Under the pieces are notes generated by a model. That model was not told the DNA's origin. It ran no database searches and was given only the letters and a program-made list of their open reading frames with translations. Made by a program: the position numbers and the translations under genes. A stretch of 28,911 nucleotides of DNA from Apostichopus leukothele (Eukaryota > Echinodermata > Holothuroidea > Aspidochirotida > Stichopodidae). This document shows positions 1 through 10,600 of this stretch, piece after piece. Each line of letters begins with the position of its first letter. Within the stretch, counting starts at the first letter, position 1. The stretch is taken from assembly GCA_010014835.2 (NCBI GenBank), contig JAAAKB020000020.1:61386-90296 (forward strand). The letters run 5' to 3'.

Positions 1-766
1 GGCGTGGGGTGGGTTCAGTGGGCAAAACTAAGCATACAAGCAATCAACAATTGACTGCCCTGTAAGAGCATCAGTCTATACTTTTTAACATTAAAGGGGC
101 CTTACTAATGCAATTCTTTTCCACATTCTTGCTGTTATCATTTCAACCAGATTTACTAGAGCCATCATAATAACACCAGATTACCAAAGCTTTGATAACA
201 TTCGATGCAGCGAGGACTAATTCGACAGTTCGTGCCTCTTAATAATGCTATAAAATCCAACACTGCAAAGACCTAGAGGTAACACATACCATTCTGATGA
301 TGACAAAAAAATTACGAACATGTCTAATGACATCGTGCAGCATTTGGGAAACGACCCCCGACGCAGGAACACAAGATGTTGAAAAAGCAGGCAAGGCGTT
401 GCACAAAAGAACAAAATTGCTACGATTTGGCCGACGCATACCATTGGCTTTGAAAGGTCTGTTATGAGATACCCATCATCTCTCACACAAACTATTTGTA
501 GTTTAACTTAGTGTATTGTAGTAAAGATGAAGTAGTACCCGGACGGATTTGAAGATTAGAATATAGTACGTAGTGTATCATAACACACGTCTCTTGTTTG
601 CTCTCTGCCTCTTTGTTCATTCTATATGCATGCCCTTACCTAACACCGAAGGATATCACACTTAGGATAATGTTATGGCCACACTTCTGTATATTAATGT
701 GCCAGGTGCAAAAGAGAAAGAGAGGGGAGAAAACGAAAACGAAAAGAAAACCAAACTTCTCCTTAC
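1..766. other. Non-coding, probable INTS6 intron
   Basis: The exon at 960-767 ends in an open phase, so the left edge should be an INTS6 intron. I looked for the next conserved stretch (GLSMAYRKDF-like) on the minus strand and did not see it. An open frame at 486-217 has no family resemblance. Confidence 0.5.
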
Positions 767-3700
767 CTGGGTTGAACTCTTATTCCCAGCTCCACAGCTT
801 TTGGCCTCTTAGAGATGGCGGCAGCCATTCTTTCCGCTTCTACTTTGGACTGTTGTTTCAACTTCTTCAGATACGTCACCACGCTGTAACTAAGGCAATT
901 CTCCATCCCGTCTGGGATTAAGTTTGGTGCACCCATCCTCCTCAATGCTACTCTGAGAGGCTGTATGATTCGGAGGGGGAGTAATGGAACACAGCATAGC
1001 TAGAACATATGCACACAGGAAATTATATTATGACGATAGAAGATGGATGTATCCAGCCCAAGACCCTACCGGACATGGCCATGGGAGGAAGATGATGACA
1101 GTCTGTTTATGGTTTGTAATCCTCGTATACGTTCCCACTTTTGATTTTACGTAATAAGGCATTGACATGATATCCACTTGTAAATAACAATATTGATCAA
1201 TCATGTAGATACATGGGCAAAAGTCCATCTTTGCAGATCCAGTATTCCTAAGGGGGAGGGGGGGGGAGGAGGGGAGTAGCAGTAGATATCCTTGAGCATA
1301 AGAAAACATTTATAAAATGCGAGGAATCTGTGTGACAAGCCTGCTAACAAACTGTCTTTTATGTAGCTTGTTATGAGAAAAAATGATATCTTTGTGGCAA
1401 ATTTTCTACTGCAAAATAATTTTCAGGAAACCACTTGTACCACCTTCCCCGGAACTGCCCCAAGACATGTGTCCACAATTTTTGTCTATGCTCGGTGAGC
1501 TTAACAAATGAAGTTCATTTCCCCTGGTGCATTGCTGTACACTCTCATTGTTAATCCTTCTTTGAAGATTCAGGTAAATTAAAGTGAATGTCTCTTCCCT
1601 CCATCCAAAATCCCTTGCCTAAACTTCAAAAGTGAAGACAGATAAGAATTTAAAATCAGGATAGATGAGGCAGAGTAATATCCAAACAATGCAATTTTTT
1701 GGCATGAAAAGTTATGACAAAACACCCCAAAACTGAGAGATATTTCCCCCCTCCCCACCCAAAAAATTAGAGATATCCCCCCCTCACCACACCCCACGCC
1801 CTTTGAAATCTTCTAAATTTATACCCTCACACCCTCATTCTACCTTACTGCATTTAACAAGGAATGCTCCTTCGTTCCACACCATACAAGTAATGTAAGA
1901 GTACAAGAGGAACAAATAAAGAATAAGTGTACACTCACCCCTGCATAATAATTTGGTACGTCCCTGAGATAATTATCAAATGCCTGCCTCCACTTAATAC
2001 TGGGTTTTAACTTATGCACCTTAAAGAGGTCATCTAGAAGCGGTAAGAGTACTGGATAATTGTAAGGCATAATGACCAAGTTGACACAACTAAGATTGGA
2101 GCTGGCCTTTAAGTAACCAAACGCATGGCCCAGGTCGTTGCCTGTTTTGCCACTGCTACCGACGTAGACCTGCGGAGAAACCAAACAACCAGAAAATCAG
2201 TAGGGAGTGAAGAGAAAGCAAACATTATCAAACTCCATAACAAATGATTTCCAAGGAGAAAGTACCTCTACTTGTATATAAGATTGTAGACGGGAAAAAT
2301 TAATTCATCATTGTCACAGCTGATGAAACTATTGGATTTTTTTCTTCTTCAGGATTTTCATCTTTTTGCTTATATAGATAGATATATAGATATTTCTTCA
2401 TAAGTGCTTCTATAAGTGCTTCATATCATTTCTCCTAAGGAGCTAGAATTAGTGCTAAATAAATACATGCATGAATAATTCAGTAGCTTTAGCGTTATTC
2501 TTAATTTTACATTGTTGTTGCGCAAGACCAAACTACTTCACACGGTTTGCTGCATTACAAGAACGATCACAGCTGTATAAAGGAATATGTGAAAATCACA
2601 TCCTGTCTACATATTTAATCCTGAATATTATGAATTTTTAAAATTTGATGAATAGGATACGGAATAAATTATCTGGTTTCACATAGAGATAGGTCATGCA
2701 CAATGGGATTCACAAATGCACAAATAATGTACAGTAGCTTTCTGACACACTGAATCATTAGATATCAAATTCATGAACTTGAGAAACATTACAATAAAAA
2801 AACTAAAAAACAACTGAATTATTCCGTTAAAATTATCCAGCAGGAGGATAGAGGATGACATCACCGTGGTAAATGATTTGAAAATGTCTTTGTTATTCTG
2901 TATCATGTATAAATCCATAAGGATTTGCATGTCAATGAAGCCTTTAAATTCAGACTACATTCACAGTTCAGTCAACAGTCCACGTTTCTTTCACATTTCC
3001 AAGAGGAATCCAAAATGAAGATTATGAAACGATCAGTTGCCATGATGACAACAAAAACCACCTACTGTATTCCTGGAGTAATGAACAATTTATCTAATAT
3101 AATTATGTCAACTACAAAACAACAACCATAGCTACGAACGTTAGAGTTACGGACAGGTCACAGAGATTGAGTTTTTTCACTCAGCAATGTGAAATATCTG
3201 TTTTCCTTGAAAGTAGGCACATTGTCTGTGAGTGGACCTGTCTTCCACAAATGCCACTTCTTTTTCACACTAACTAATCAAAATCAGATATACATGCAAA
3301 CCAAATGGTAATACCCTCTCAGACTACTGAACAACACCACAAAGTCGAAACAGGAAATTTGAAACTTCTTGCTCTGTGTGTCCGGAGATTGGGGGAGCTA
3401 AATTTTCAAACTTTTGTCTATCGCCAAGGAGAAGCCGACCGGTGCAAATTAATTTTTTTTTAGGTATCATCTCCTCTCTGCTTCATGAGAACATTTCCAA
3501 CGTAGCAGGAAGCTTGTGCCGTCACAAAATATGACAAAACGTCTTGCTTCAATCGTGATTAATCAACCGATGCCCGTGAATACTTTTGCAAATTTCCTGA
3601 TAGTTTTAACGAGCACGGGAATCTAAGCTCACCTGCCAACCGACATTTGGGTTTCTTCTCTCCAAGATGTATTGTGTCAAAGGTGAAGGCTCCAGCTCGT

Positions 3701-4543
3701 ACTTATCGAACGGTAAGTTGTCGAGTACCAGGGGTTCGTTGTCCGAACACGTAAATCTTAGAATTGGCTGCGAATCTCTCGGTGGCTGCATAAAAATAGT
3801 GTTTAAACACAATTTGATAGATATAGATACACAACTAGCAGGAGTCTTGGCTTTAATGTAGCCTTTTAGATGACACTGCCAATACTGCAGCACAGTTTGC
3901 CAAACTTATAGACTATTATTCAGAATAAAGTTAGAATTGATCAAAAGAAGGATATGGATGCAAAGAAGCAGAATAAAGAGGTTTCTCAATGCACAAATAT
4001 CTAACACATTTGATTAATTGGATATCCATATTGTACTGAGTATCGCTTGTAGATATAGATATTCATTTTGCTATTATATTGCTCTCTGCATTGCATCAAG
4101 TTTTGCCAGTTACTCCTATTGTTGTACCGTTTTGCCATTGTTAACTTAAACATTCAAATATTGATTTTTTTTTTCTTTTTTCTTTTTCACTGATCACAGA
4201 ATCTTTGGCATTAAACATTTCATTAAAATTAAATGAACAAGGTATAAATAAATGAATGAATATGTAGAAGAAGAACAAAAAAACTCTGAACTATTTTGCT
4301 AGTCAACAACCCACACAACTCTTTCCTTAAACTATTCATTCTGTACACTTACCAATGTTGGAGCATTAATATCAGGCCAGAAAGACTCTGGTACCGGCCA
4401 ATGGCCGACCGGTAAGCCTGTTTTGGAATTTGGTCGGACGTAGATTAACCGTCTACAGCTGTGCCAACTTGTGTCCTGTGCTGGAGGAACCGGAGAGGCA
4501 GTGTTCATCCTAAGGTTGTTGGGTATCGACAGCTTATCGTTGT
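767..4543 (-). CDS. INTS6: Integrator complex subunit 6, middle part (four exons)
   Basis: Four exons continue the INTS6 protein: 4543-4353, 3785-3633, 2169-1939 and 960-767. The first starts with two leftover bases (needs a phase-1 donor upstream); the next three junctions are phase 0; the last ends with AG left over before GTAAGG, so the gene runs on past the left edge. Diagnostic stretches are WHSCRRLIYVRPN, GHWPVPESFWPDINAPTL, LPFDKYELEPSPLTQYILER, FGYLKASSNLSCVNLV, MPYNYPVLLPLLDDLFKVHK, then PLRVALRRMGAPNLIPDGME and LSYSVVTYLKKLKQQSK. All correspond in order to vertebrate INTS6 from roughly residue 250 to 500. The acceptor at 961 was chosen because CAG|CCTCTC restores PLR, the counterpart of PLKK in the human protein. 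About 130-160 residues are missing between exon 3 (18703) and this part. The frame shows no stops or frameshifts, so this looks like a functional gene. Confidence 0.95.
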
Positions 4544-4789
4544 CTGGAGAGAGTCAAACGAAGAATTTGATTTGTAAATTACATTTAAACGCTTGCAACA
4601 TTTTTTTGAAGCCTTGACTGTTGAGAACACAGAAACATACATTTTTACAGCTGCTTGCTAGACTACCGTCTAGCATTTCTATTATCTTAAAGAAAGAACA
4701 CACTGTTAGCAAACTGCTTAATATACTGCTAAAAGCTGAAGTACAATGTGCAAACAGTTTGTCATACACCTTTGTATTCTTTTAGCTTT

Positions 4790-5108
4790 TAGCCATGTCG
4801 CACCTTAAAGAAGAAAGCCATGTAGCAACGTTGTTATGGAACAAGTTACCATCAGAAACATGAAGCCTTTCCTCTATCAGCACTTTCAAATCATCGTTAA
4901 AGACGTTTTATTTCAAACAAACCTATGGTTAAGTGTATTCAATTGTATTTTGTATATGTTTTGTTAAGCGCATTGAACCCTGGGATTTTGCGCTATACAA
5001 GCACCGGTGTAGTAGTAATAATAATAATTATTATCATTATTATTATTTTTCTCCAGATTTGCAAAACTTGTGTAAAATGTGTGCACATTTCTTATCAAAT
5101 AGCTTTAA
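4790..5108 (+). mobile_element. 3' end of a LINE (L2/CR1-like) with (ATT)n tail
   Basis: The plus strand reads LWNKLPSE around 4837-4858, then STFKSSLKTFYF, typical of the C-terminus of non-LTR retrotransposon polyproteins, with an internal stop. It is followed by a short 3' region containing GTTAAGCGCATTGAACCC and GCGCTATACAAGC, and then an (ATT)n-type microsatellite at about 5012-5048. This is a 5'-truncated, dead copy. The family is inferred from the tail style. Confidence 0.55.
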
Positions 5109-5252
5109 AGTTTCAAATAGTTTAAAGTCTGGCATTTAAACTTTTCTCTTTTCTATGTGTTATTAATTGGTCACTTCAACCTGGCACCCTGTAAACCGCA
5201 TAGAGCAAAAACCTGTTCCATTGGATGCTGCGCTGTATAAGACTCATTATTA

Positions 5253-5465
5253 TTTTATTTAAAACAAACCTATGGTTAATTGTATTCATTTGATTTTTTA
5301 TTATGTTTTGTTAAGCGCATTGAACCCTGGGACTTTGCGCTATATAAGCACCGGTGTAATGATAATCATAATAATAATAATAATTATTATCATTATTATT
5401 ATTATTTCTCCAGATGTGAACAAATTTTGTTAAATGTTTGCATATATATTTCTTTTCAAATAGCC
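5253..5465 (+). mobile_element. Second copy of the LINE/SINE 3' tail
   Basis: This is a near repeat of 4906-5108: it shares ACAAACCTATGGTTAA, GTTAAGCGCATTGAACCCTGG, GCGCTATATAAGCACCGGTGTA and the ATT/ATA microsatellite. It also shares the flank after the microsatellite, from TTCTCCAGAT to a TCAAATAGC-type end. Because the flank is shared, a local tandem duplication fits better than two independent insertions. Between the two (about 5165-5250) is a third, diverged tail with CTGCGCTGTATAAGAC. Confidence 0.6.
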
Positions 5466-5540
5466 TTTGACATCTAATACATTATAAAGATATAACTCCA
5501 AGCTCAGGAAGGGAATTACAGTCCACAACTGTTTACTTAC

Positions 5541-6699
5541 TTATCATCTGATGCTAAAAGCAAAATGAACCTGGTGTTCAGGTGAGATCCTGGGAAAACT
5601 GCGGCTATGAACCGGACGGCCTGGTAGCGAATAATTCTATCCTCCTGCAAGACATGGGATGAGAACGAGATGTGAGAGGTTAAGGATCGACGAAGTCACA
5701 TGAAAAGCTCAAATTTTAAAACCAATGTTCACCACATGATATTTTCATAAAAGCTTTCATCAAAGTTTTGTTCAAACCCGATTTGAAATTGCTACAACAT
5801 TTGATGCTATACACAAAAACTTTCGTTAAGAATTTTAAGTTGACATCGGTAGTTAAAGCTATTTAAATAGACACACAGAAAAGAAATTGTGTGTTCCTGC
5901 TTTACAGCAAATCATGAAATTTAATGATGTTGTGACAAGTTTGCACGCTCTTGCATGCAGCAAAAAGACGACGAAAGTTTCGGATATTTTACCACGTTAA
6001 GAACTATGCTCTTGCACAAGGCCAAGAGTGAATCGCTTGTACCACATTCATGTTCTTGCATACAGCAAGCAGTGAAATCTTGTGACATTGCACCAAGGTT
6101 TGGGATGTTAATTTTGTCTTAAACAACATTTCAAGTTCCATCACTGTTTTTTTTCCTCCATTTTTTTTAAAGAAAAATACACCGAGTATTGCTCGATACG
6201 TGACAGCAATTAATCAAAGTAATTCACTGTCCAATCAAAATATCACACAGTCCAAAGATTCTCATTTCTGTGATCACCTAATTAACAATTAATTAACGAT
6301 TCTATTTAAAGGTACATCTGTTATTTCATGTTTTATTTCAGGAGGAACAAACAGAATTTCTCGAGTGTGTAAACAACTGCTGTGAGAAGAACGCAACAGA
6401 CTAGAAGCAGATCTTGTTCCAGCCTGGTATGATGCTCAGAGAAGGTACACTGCAAAAACCAACAACCCGCTGATTGAGCAGTCAGTAACCATTCTGTGAA
6501 TGAAACTTAGTGGATCAATACTATTATATGCTACTGACAAGAACATGCACAAATATATCTTGAGATGCAGTACCTTTGTGATGTGTGTCTTCAAGATGGC
6601 TTCCAGTAGCTGTCTGTCGAATCCTTCACCGATCTTCTTGTAAGCCTCGGCCAGAAGTCCAAGCCCTTCCTGAACATGTAGTTTTACATCACCTTGTTC
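5541..6699 (-). CDS. ECPAS: Proteasome adaptor and scaffold protein ECM29, two-exon fragment
   Basis: ECM29 is a large HEAT-repeat protein that binds 26S proteasomes and takes part in proteasome quality control and in attaching proteasomes to endosomes and motors. Two exons are seen: 6699-6574 (42 codons, phase 0 at both ends, acceptor TTCAG, donor GTACTG) and 5644-5541 (34 codons plus two bases, acceptor TTGCAG, donor GTAAGT). Their joined product aligns without gaps to one stretch of human ECM29, roughly residues 480-565. VKLHVQEGLGLLAEAYK matches TRLAIQEALSMMVGAYS. YQAVRFIAAVFPGSHLNTRF matches [20 protein letters not shown], followed by ILLLASDD against LLLLAAGD. The rest of this ~1800-residue protein is not in the window on either side. 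The fragment lies between AP5B1 and INTS6 exons on the same strand. Its phases do not fit either neighbour, so it is not an exon of theirs. Confidence 0.83.
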
Positions 6700-7270
6700 C
6701 TGAAGGAAGGAGAATTTTGTGTTTTCATTTGACAAAATATAATTTTTTCTCTTCTCTTTCTCGCTCTCCTACATGGCAAGGAAGTGAACTTAATACGCTT
6801 TTTCAAAGAAAAAGCAAATCTTTTTGCCGTGGGTTTTCCTTTAGATTTACAACAACAGCTCAACGAGCAATGGAACGCAAACACACACACAAGCGGAAGA
6901 GCCTTAAGAGTGTGGATATTTAAAAGTCCAGCAACAATTTTTGCATTCAAGATTTGCATCAATATATCCCGTTTCGACGACCAAATTTTTGCCTTTCAAC
7001 GTGAACAGTACATCTTCAATGATATACCTGTAAATTGTATACTGATGATGTAGTGGTTCTGTTAATGCTAAATTGGGTCATGTATAACAAATATTTTAAC
7101 AAAATGTAACAAATCGCAGAAAATGTTCTGTAGTTCAATAACAACAGGACTTGGCATGATAACAATGCATCTCGTATCCTAAACAATTTGCTTAAATTTT
7201 AAAATTTATCAGCTTACCCCCAGAACTTTCGACATACCCTTTTAATTTCCTTCTCTATTCAAAACCCACT

Positions 7271-7469
7271 CAGTTGGGACAATTTTTTCTATACTGTTGT
7301 GTCATGTCCTGCTTCAGAGCACTCGTATTGTCAATACGAGCAGTATGAATATCATGTTTCTATCAGATCAAGGTTACGAACTGTTTGTACTTACAATACC
7401 AGTGCTTTGAGAGCATGATATTGGAGTACAGTTTAGAGAGGTATTAGCATTAGGAAATTGTCCCAACTG
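7271..7469. mobile_element. 199-bp MITE with perfect terminal inverted repeats
   Basis: The terminal inverted repeats are CAGTTGGGACAATTT (7271-7285) and its exact reverse complement (7455-7469). They are flanked by the direct repeat ACT (7268-7270 and 7470-7472), which would be a 3-bp target-site duplication. Inside lies a perfect hairpin, CTCGTATTG/CAATACGAG, at 7322-7340. There is no coding capacity. The perfect ends suggest a fairly recent insertion of a non-autonomous DNA transposon. The superfamily is uncertain: a 3-bp duplication fits Harbinger-like or CACTA-like elements. It sits between the AP5B1 and ECM29 pieces. Confidence 0.7.
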
Positions 7470-7624
7470 ACTGGTTATGTTTATAGGGCCTACATATCTG
7501 AATATTCATAATGCAACTTTTCTATTTACATATCTGTGAGGTGGACACGTAACCCGTACCCCCCCATCGGTTGTATGCTTTACTCCGATCTTACTAGTGA
7601 CTCGAAATGCTTTTCCATGATTAC

Positions 7625-10600
7625 CTTTGAACTTCAGAATCAACATGCGACCACAGATCTGTAAAGATCTGCCATCTTTCGTCCGCGGGTACCGGTAAGG
7701 GTAGAAAGAAGTCTTCAAACTCAAGACGCAGCGGCTTCAGTTTACAGGTGTACGTCTCGTTCTCGGAGGAGGTGAACATCGCACTGGAAAGAGAAAACAA
7801 CGCCAAAACTTAATAATAAATATTACTTCTAAAATATTATTATAATAAATATTAAAAAAAAAAAAATTATTCTAATAAATATTTTATCTTTTAATAAATA
7901 TGCTGCTCCTCCTTCTTACCATCAACGTTTTCTCCTCCCCCTTCCCCCTCCTCCCCCTCCAATGGCCCCACTGTCCGACCCTCCCGGTAAAAACAGCTGC
8001 GACCCATCTATTACATACATCAAGTACATACATCTAATGAGAATGTGATTCACCCATAGTAAAAGAACATTTTTATTGAACTATAGATTGTTGTCTTCAT
8101 AATGGCTGGATATCTCACAGTTGATGCAGCACAGGCTTTGTTAACAGTTCAATGATGACAATGGTTCTTTGTCTCTACCGATTAAAAATTTCTTCAGTTT
8201 TCTCATAAAGCCTGCCCTCACCCTGCTTGCTAGCGAGATTCCCCTCATATGAAAAGCAGGATATGCCCAAACTACATCTGTTCTGAATGCTCTTAATACC
8301 CCTGCTGCAGAGTACTTGATGATATCTGGTTTTTACAAAGTTAGAGACTTTCTCAGTCTTCTATAAAACATGTTTGAAACTTAATTCAACATATGAAGAA
8401 TAGACAATTTGCAGGCTAAGAAATTTTGCAATGATATCCCCTTGGTAAAAGTGCATAAAGAAAAAGCTACTTTGTGAAAGTCAAATTCCCCATGGGATAA
8501 TCAATAAAGTTTTACCAAAGCAAAGTTAGTGTCTGCTGGCAGACAAAATGCAAGCCCCAGTTTGCTCTGCTACTCTCAAAAATGGCAAAATCCACTGGCA
8601 GTTTAGCCGATAAAATAGCCTGAATTTTGAGTCCTGGATTGATGCTGGGAAGAGCATTACATATCAAGTACAGGCACTCGGGTACTTTGGTAGTCTTCAA
8701 GGTTTTCCTTACCTGGCTTCTAGGTTAGCTGGGTTCGGTTCCTTTGGTATAATCACTAGAGATATCCTACAGCCTTCTTCATCGTTTAAGGCGAAATATG
8801 GAACGTGGAGATCTGTAGGTCAAAGGTCAGAAACGGAAACACCATTTTAAATGTGTTAAAGTGGAATATAAATACAGTATCACATACTAAAACTGTTTAA
8901 CAAATCATGTAGAAAAGGGCAAAAGTTCAAAGGTCAGTTGGTTTCGTTACATACACCGATGGTCGGTCAGTGCGTCAAAAATACATGAAAGAGAGTCTTG
9001 TTTACAAGCTCGGAACGAGAAAAAGATACTAGCGATTAAATTTAATATTTGTCAAGTATGATCCATAATTGTTTTATAAAATAGATTTCATGGAGAATAA
9101 CTGATATCTGCTATACCATGCAGGTTTCCCACACAATCTTTGAAACATAATACAAGGACTTTTTCAAGGACAAAATAGCCTGTTTTCATGGACTATCTGG
9201 CACCTTTTGGAAAGATGAACTAGTCCTTCCACGACTTTACTAGAGACTTGACAATCTACTAAATACATTTTCAAAAATAAATTCTGTAATTTTCAGCTGA
9301 TTTATCCTTATTGTTTCTTCTCCTCCTTGTACAATACGATTTACAACACAGGGTTGCAGGATCATAAAGATGTCGGAACATATGTGTGTCTGAACACAGG
9401 GCAGTCACCAGTTTCACCAAATGATGATCTGTGGATATTAACTCCTGTGTACTGTAAGGGGCTCATATTAGCTCTGGCAGCAAGTGATGCTACCCCCCTT
9501 GCAGACTTCTAGTTCTTTAGAAGGTTCAAGCCCGTTACAAGAGACTATGGATTCATCTACATGTAGGTCTCCAATATGAAGGAATCACCACAGAAGGAAT
9601 AGGCCCTCACCAAAGAAGGTAAAGTATTAGTCCAGAACAGTGCAGAACTAACTAAACCGAAAGACTGCCATAGCCTTGGAAACCTACCAGAGTAAATGAC
9701 ATAATAATGTCATTCAAGGGCTTTTTAAGTTATTTTTACCTTGAATTTCCACTGTCGAGGACTTTTTGGAAAATATAAAAATTTAAGTACTTTTCAAGGA
9801 CTTTCAAGGATTACAAGTTTTTTCAAGAATTTCAAGTACCCTTGGGAACCCTGAGCATGATTGAATTACTCGATTGCTACACAGAGCTATGAAATATCAG
9901 TTTTCATACACAAAAACCCATAGTATTTCCAGTGTAGCATGATACACAAGATTACAAGGAAAAACCCAAAGATGAATAGAAAGTAAAAAGCTATTCGGTG
10001 TTTGAAACTGCAGGAATGAATATAGCAATTCTTAAGATAAAACATTCATTACTGCCAAAAACTATTCAAGTCAAAACATCTTACTGGAGGTGACTATTCA
10101 ATTTCAAGGGATCCCAAATTAAACTGCATGCCTCCGTTCCAATGCCGAATTTTGCCCCCTCAGTCGACAGTTCCACCCCGAGTGAAGTCTCATTACTCCA
10201 CCTTTATTATTTTACCCTCTTCCTCCCAAGTTCCTCCTGTATTACGAATCCCCAGGAAGATATTAAAAGTAATGTTTACATAAACATTAATTAAAAAATA
10301 TTGAAAGTTACCCTCAATGTCATTATAATATGTTGGAGATTGCACACTAAGAACTATTGCATAGAGTTTGGAAAATGGAAGCTGCTGGCTTTCTGATACC
10401 TGCAAGAAAAGGTAAAGAGGTATAAGTAGTAGGTAAGTAGCTTGAAAGAGGACAAATGCATAAATGTCTGCTGTATAGGGCACCATCTCTGTACTCATGC
10501 AAGGAATAACCAACACCTGTTAATCAAGGAGAATGAATACCCAGGTAATCAGTCAAGGAATGTCCCATGTCCATTATCAAGGGGACCACCAGGGGTAACC

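Noticed and set aside
217-486. Minus-strand 89-codon frame as the next INTS6 exon
   Set aside because: It shows none of the conserved INTS6 residues expected after the 767 junction.
7393-7472. Possible small exon with donor GTAAGT at about 7388-7393
   Set aside because: The segment is the right half of the MITE, and the frame required after the AP5B1 exon hits a stop within a dozen codons.
5541-7783. A fused AP5B1-ECM29-INTS6 reading frame
   Set aside because: Intron phases clash at both joins (AG plus phase-0 exon; AA plus exon needing one base), and forced joins run into stops within a few codons.
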